Below, piece by piece: positions 62,253 through 64,000 of a stretch of DNA of 64,000 nucleotides (the first letter of the stretch is position 1; every line of letters begins with the position of its first letter). Source of the stretch: Chitinophaga filiformis. Its GTDB lineage: Bacteria > Bacteroidota > Bacteroidia > Chitinophagales > Chitinophagaceae. The DNA lies in assembly GCF_900102545.1 (NCBI RefSeq), contig NZ_FNBN01000001.1:730477-794476 (forward strand). The letters run 5' to 3'. The translations under genes and the position numbers were made by a program. The notes below the pieces were generated by a model. That model saw only the letters and a list, made by a program, of their open reading frames with translations. It had not been told where the DNA came from and did no database searches.

Positions 62253-64000
62253 TTAGAAGCTATATCTTAAGCCCAACTGCATCTGGTGTCTGCTACCAAA
62301 GAAATCTCTGGAGTAAGGAGTACCAGGATTAGACCAGGTGTATACCGGGTAAGCGGTAGGAGAACCTGCAGCCTTGCTGCTCAGACCTACGCTTGCAGTA
62401 GAGTTGAACGTATTTGGAGAGAAGTACTGGATACCCCAATCCTTGTTCAACAGGTTGGTCAGGTTGATGATGTCGTAAGTCAGGGTCAGGGTGTGAGTAG
62501 TCTTACCTGCCTTGAAGTTGAAGTCCTGAGTGAAACGGAAGTCAGCCTGTGTATTCCATGGCGTACGGCCACCGTTACGCTCTGTGAACTGTCCTTTACG
62601 GGTGCTCAGGTATTTGTCACCTTCTACGTAAGAGAAGAACGCATCAGCCATTGCCTGGTTTTCAGGAGCGAAGAACTTGCGTGCTTCAGCCTGATCTTTC
62701 GGAATGTATACTAAGCTAACCTGCTGTGGTGTACCCTGAATGGTCGCGTTCACGAAACCATAAGAGAAAGGCAGGCCGGAAGAAGTATTGAAGAACAGCG
62801 CAAAGTTAGAAATGAAACGGCCGTTGTGTTTCCAATCCACTTTATAGCTACCGGTAGCCACGATGCGGTGACGGATGTCGAAGTTGGAGTAAGCCAGCTG
62901 CGGATCGTTTGGATTCAGCGCCTGGTTCAGCTGCCAGTTAGACTCCATGGAGTTACGGATACCGTTGGTGATGTCTTTAGACTGACCATAAGTATACGCT
63001 ACGGAGAAGTTCAGACCGAAATCAAATGCCTTGCTTGCCTGACCGGTTACAGCATAACGGTAACCTTTTTTCGTGTTTGACAGCAGGTAAGCATTTGTAA
63101 ACTTAGGATTAATCTTGCTACCGCTATAGATAGGCTGTTGTTTCTGGGTATCGTAGATGTTGTAAGTAGGATTATCCACCAGGTTGATCTGCTGGAATTT
63201 CAGATCATAGATAGTTTTTGTATAGATACCTTCTACTGTGAATTTCCACCTGTTTTCTGTAGAGTAATCCAGCGCCAGGCTGCTTCTCCACATCTGCGGC
63301 ATCTTGAAGTTGTTGTCGATCAGGTCCACCTGTGTAGCGCCGGTTGCATCGTGTACATTAACACCCTGTGCAGCTACGAACTGTGCGCCACCCTGTGGGT
63401 CAACTTTTACCGGATTGCTACCTGCTGCAGGAACAGTGGTTGCATTGAAACGTTTGTCATATGCACCATAGGTAGTACCGTTGTTGTAGTAAGCATAACC
63501 TAACCATGCAAAAGGAATACGACCGGTGAACAGACCTGTTCCGCCACGCAGTACCAGGCTCTGATTGCCATTGATGTCGAAGTTAAAGCCCAGGCGTGGG
63601 GAGATCTGAATATTATTCAGGTATTTATTGTTGATATTTTTAGGCTGTGTGTAGCTATAAGTAGTACCGAAGTTAGGATCTACCGGAGCACCTGTGGTCT
63701 TATCGCTCAGCGCCTGTCTGTTCGGCAGGTTGGTATAATCGAAACGGATACCTGGAGTCAGTTTGAAACGGTCAGTCAGCTGGATCTCGTCCTGCGCATA
63801 CAGGCTATACATACCGATCTTGAACTTAGCAGGAGGATTCGCCATGATATAATCACGGGAATTATCGGTGTAATTAAAGTTAGAACGTACACGGCTAGGA
63901 GCATCAGCCAGGAAAGCATTAATGCTGTCATAATCCACACGGCCATTCCAGGAGTTTACGAAACCATAAGTGATGTTGTAAAACTCGTTGTGGGTACCGA
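62253..64000 (-). CDS. TonB-dependent receptor, Oar-like (C-terminal part, cut by right edge)
   Basis: The minus-strand frame is open to the last base of the window, so the start lies outside; the GTG at 63936-63938 is not a real start because receptor-like sequence continues upstream of it (NEFYNITYGFVNSWNGR). The visible ~580 residues are beta-barrel: YSLYAQDEIQLTDRFKLTPG, RLGFNFDINGNQSLVLRGGT, FNFSVAYTYGQ-like segments, and the ending HQMQLGLRYSF with the C-terminal Phe needed for BAM insertion. The layout resembles Oar/adhesin-type receptors with an N-terminal carboxypeptidase-regulatory domain more than SusC. The ligand is unknown. No SusD-like gene follows. Confidence 0.93.
   Translation of the reverse strand, partial: GTHNEFYNITYGFVNSWNGRVDYDSINAFLADAPSRVRSNFNYTDNSRDYIMANPPAKFKIGMYSLYAQDEIQLTDRFKLTPGIRFDYTNLPNRQALSDKTTGAPVDPNFGTTYSYTQPKNINNKYLNNIQISPRLGFNFDINGNQSLVLRGGTGLFTGRIPFAWLGYAYYNNGTTYGAYDKRFNATTVPAAGSNPVKVDPQGGAQFVAAQGVNVHDATGATQVDLIDNNFKMPQMWRSSLALDYSTENRWKFTVEGIYTKTIYDLKFQQINLVDNPTYNIYDTQKQQPIYSGSKINPKFTNAYLLSNTKKGYRYAVTGQASKAFDFGLNFSVAYTYGQSKDITNGIRNSMESNWQLNQALNPNDPQLAYSNFDIRHRIVATGSYKVDWKHNGRFISNFALFFNTSSGLPFSYGFVNATIQGTPQQVSLVYIPKDQAEARKFFAPENQAMADAFFSYVEGDKYLSTRKGQFTERNGGRTPWNTQADFRFTQDFNFKAGKTTHTLTLTYDIINLTNLLNKDWGIQYFSPNTFNSTASVGLSSKAAGSPTAYPVYTWSNPGTPYSRDFFGSRHQMQLGLRYSF

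Noticed and set aside
63936..63938. GTG codon as start of the right-edge receptor gene
   Set aside because: The frame remains open upstream to the window edge and the upstream translation is continuous barrel sequence, so the gene is cut rather than starting here.

Overview
The window looks like the chromosome of a Bacteroidetes bacterium, most likely a Chitinophagaceae member close to Chitinophaga. The reasons are a SusC/SusD pair with its own FecI-type sigma and FecR anti-sigma factor, families largely confined to Bacteroidetes (DUF6340, DUF6048/DUF6452, the DUF6443 type of RHS protein, LytS/LytTR pairs), and several exact copies of the Bacteroidetes -7 promoter box TAnnTTTG. The assignment is an inference from gene content; no 16S gene is present.

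Layout. Bases 1-10.5 kb hold a polysaccharide-utilisation-type locus: SusC, SusD and a family 2 glycoside hydrolase on the minus strand, with the divergent sigma/anti-sigma pair that should control it. Bases 10.7-18.8 kb carry short units: a DUF6340 lipoprotein, a DUF2461 protein, an ECF42-type sigma factor with two YciI/DGPF proteins, an AraC regulator, a VOC protein, a Crp-like regulator and a metallo-beta-lactamase-fold hydrolase. Bases 18.4-26.7 kb are a two-gene RHS system whose second protein ends in a HELGH metallopeptidase-like domain, followed by a small exported protein. Bases 27.2-31.3 kb pair a class V PLP enzyme and a DUF4395 membrane protein with a divergent LytS/LytTR two-component system; a 10-bp direct repeat typical of LytTR sites lies between them.

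Bases 31.6-37.5 kb are an accessory block on the 3' side of a tRNA-Ser(GCU): a hypothetical protein, a truncated DUF2625 protein, an antitoxin-like HTH protein without a toxin, two AAA ATPases (DUF234 and DUF4143 types) and a phosphodiesterase-like protein. The first ATPase is preceded by four alternating copies of a 14-bp operator-like motif. Bases 38-45.7 kb return to core functions: a fatty-acid desaturase, FabF, UvrA, DUF6452/DUF6048 and an ElaA-like acetyltransferase.

A 1.07-kb tandem array of about 189-bp palindrome-rich units fills the space between the divergent starts of elaA and a double ABC ATPase. It is followed by an alpha-2-macroglobulin/PbpC pair (periplasmic protease inhibitor and peptidoglycan synthase), RarA, an M13 peptidase, small lipoproteins including a YHS protein, and the C-terminal part of an Oar-like TonB-dependent receptor cut by the right edge.

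The most interesting signals are the RHS metallopeptidase tip, the regulatory repeats (the LytTR site, the 36-bp palindrome on the ECF42 promoter and the four-site operator of the DUF234 ATPase), the palindromic tandem array, and the paired degeneracy of one ATP site in the double ABC protein.
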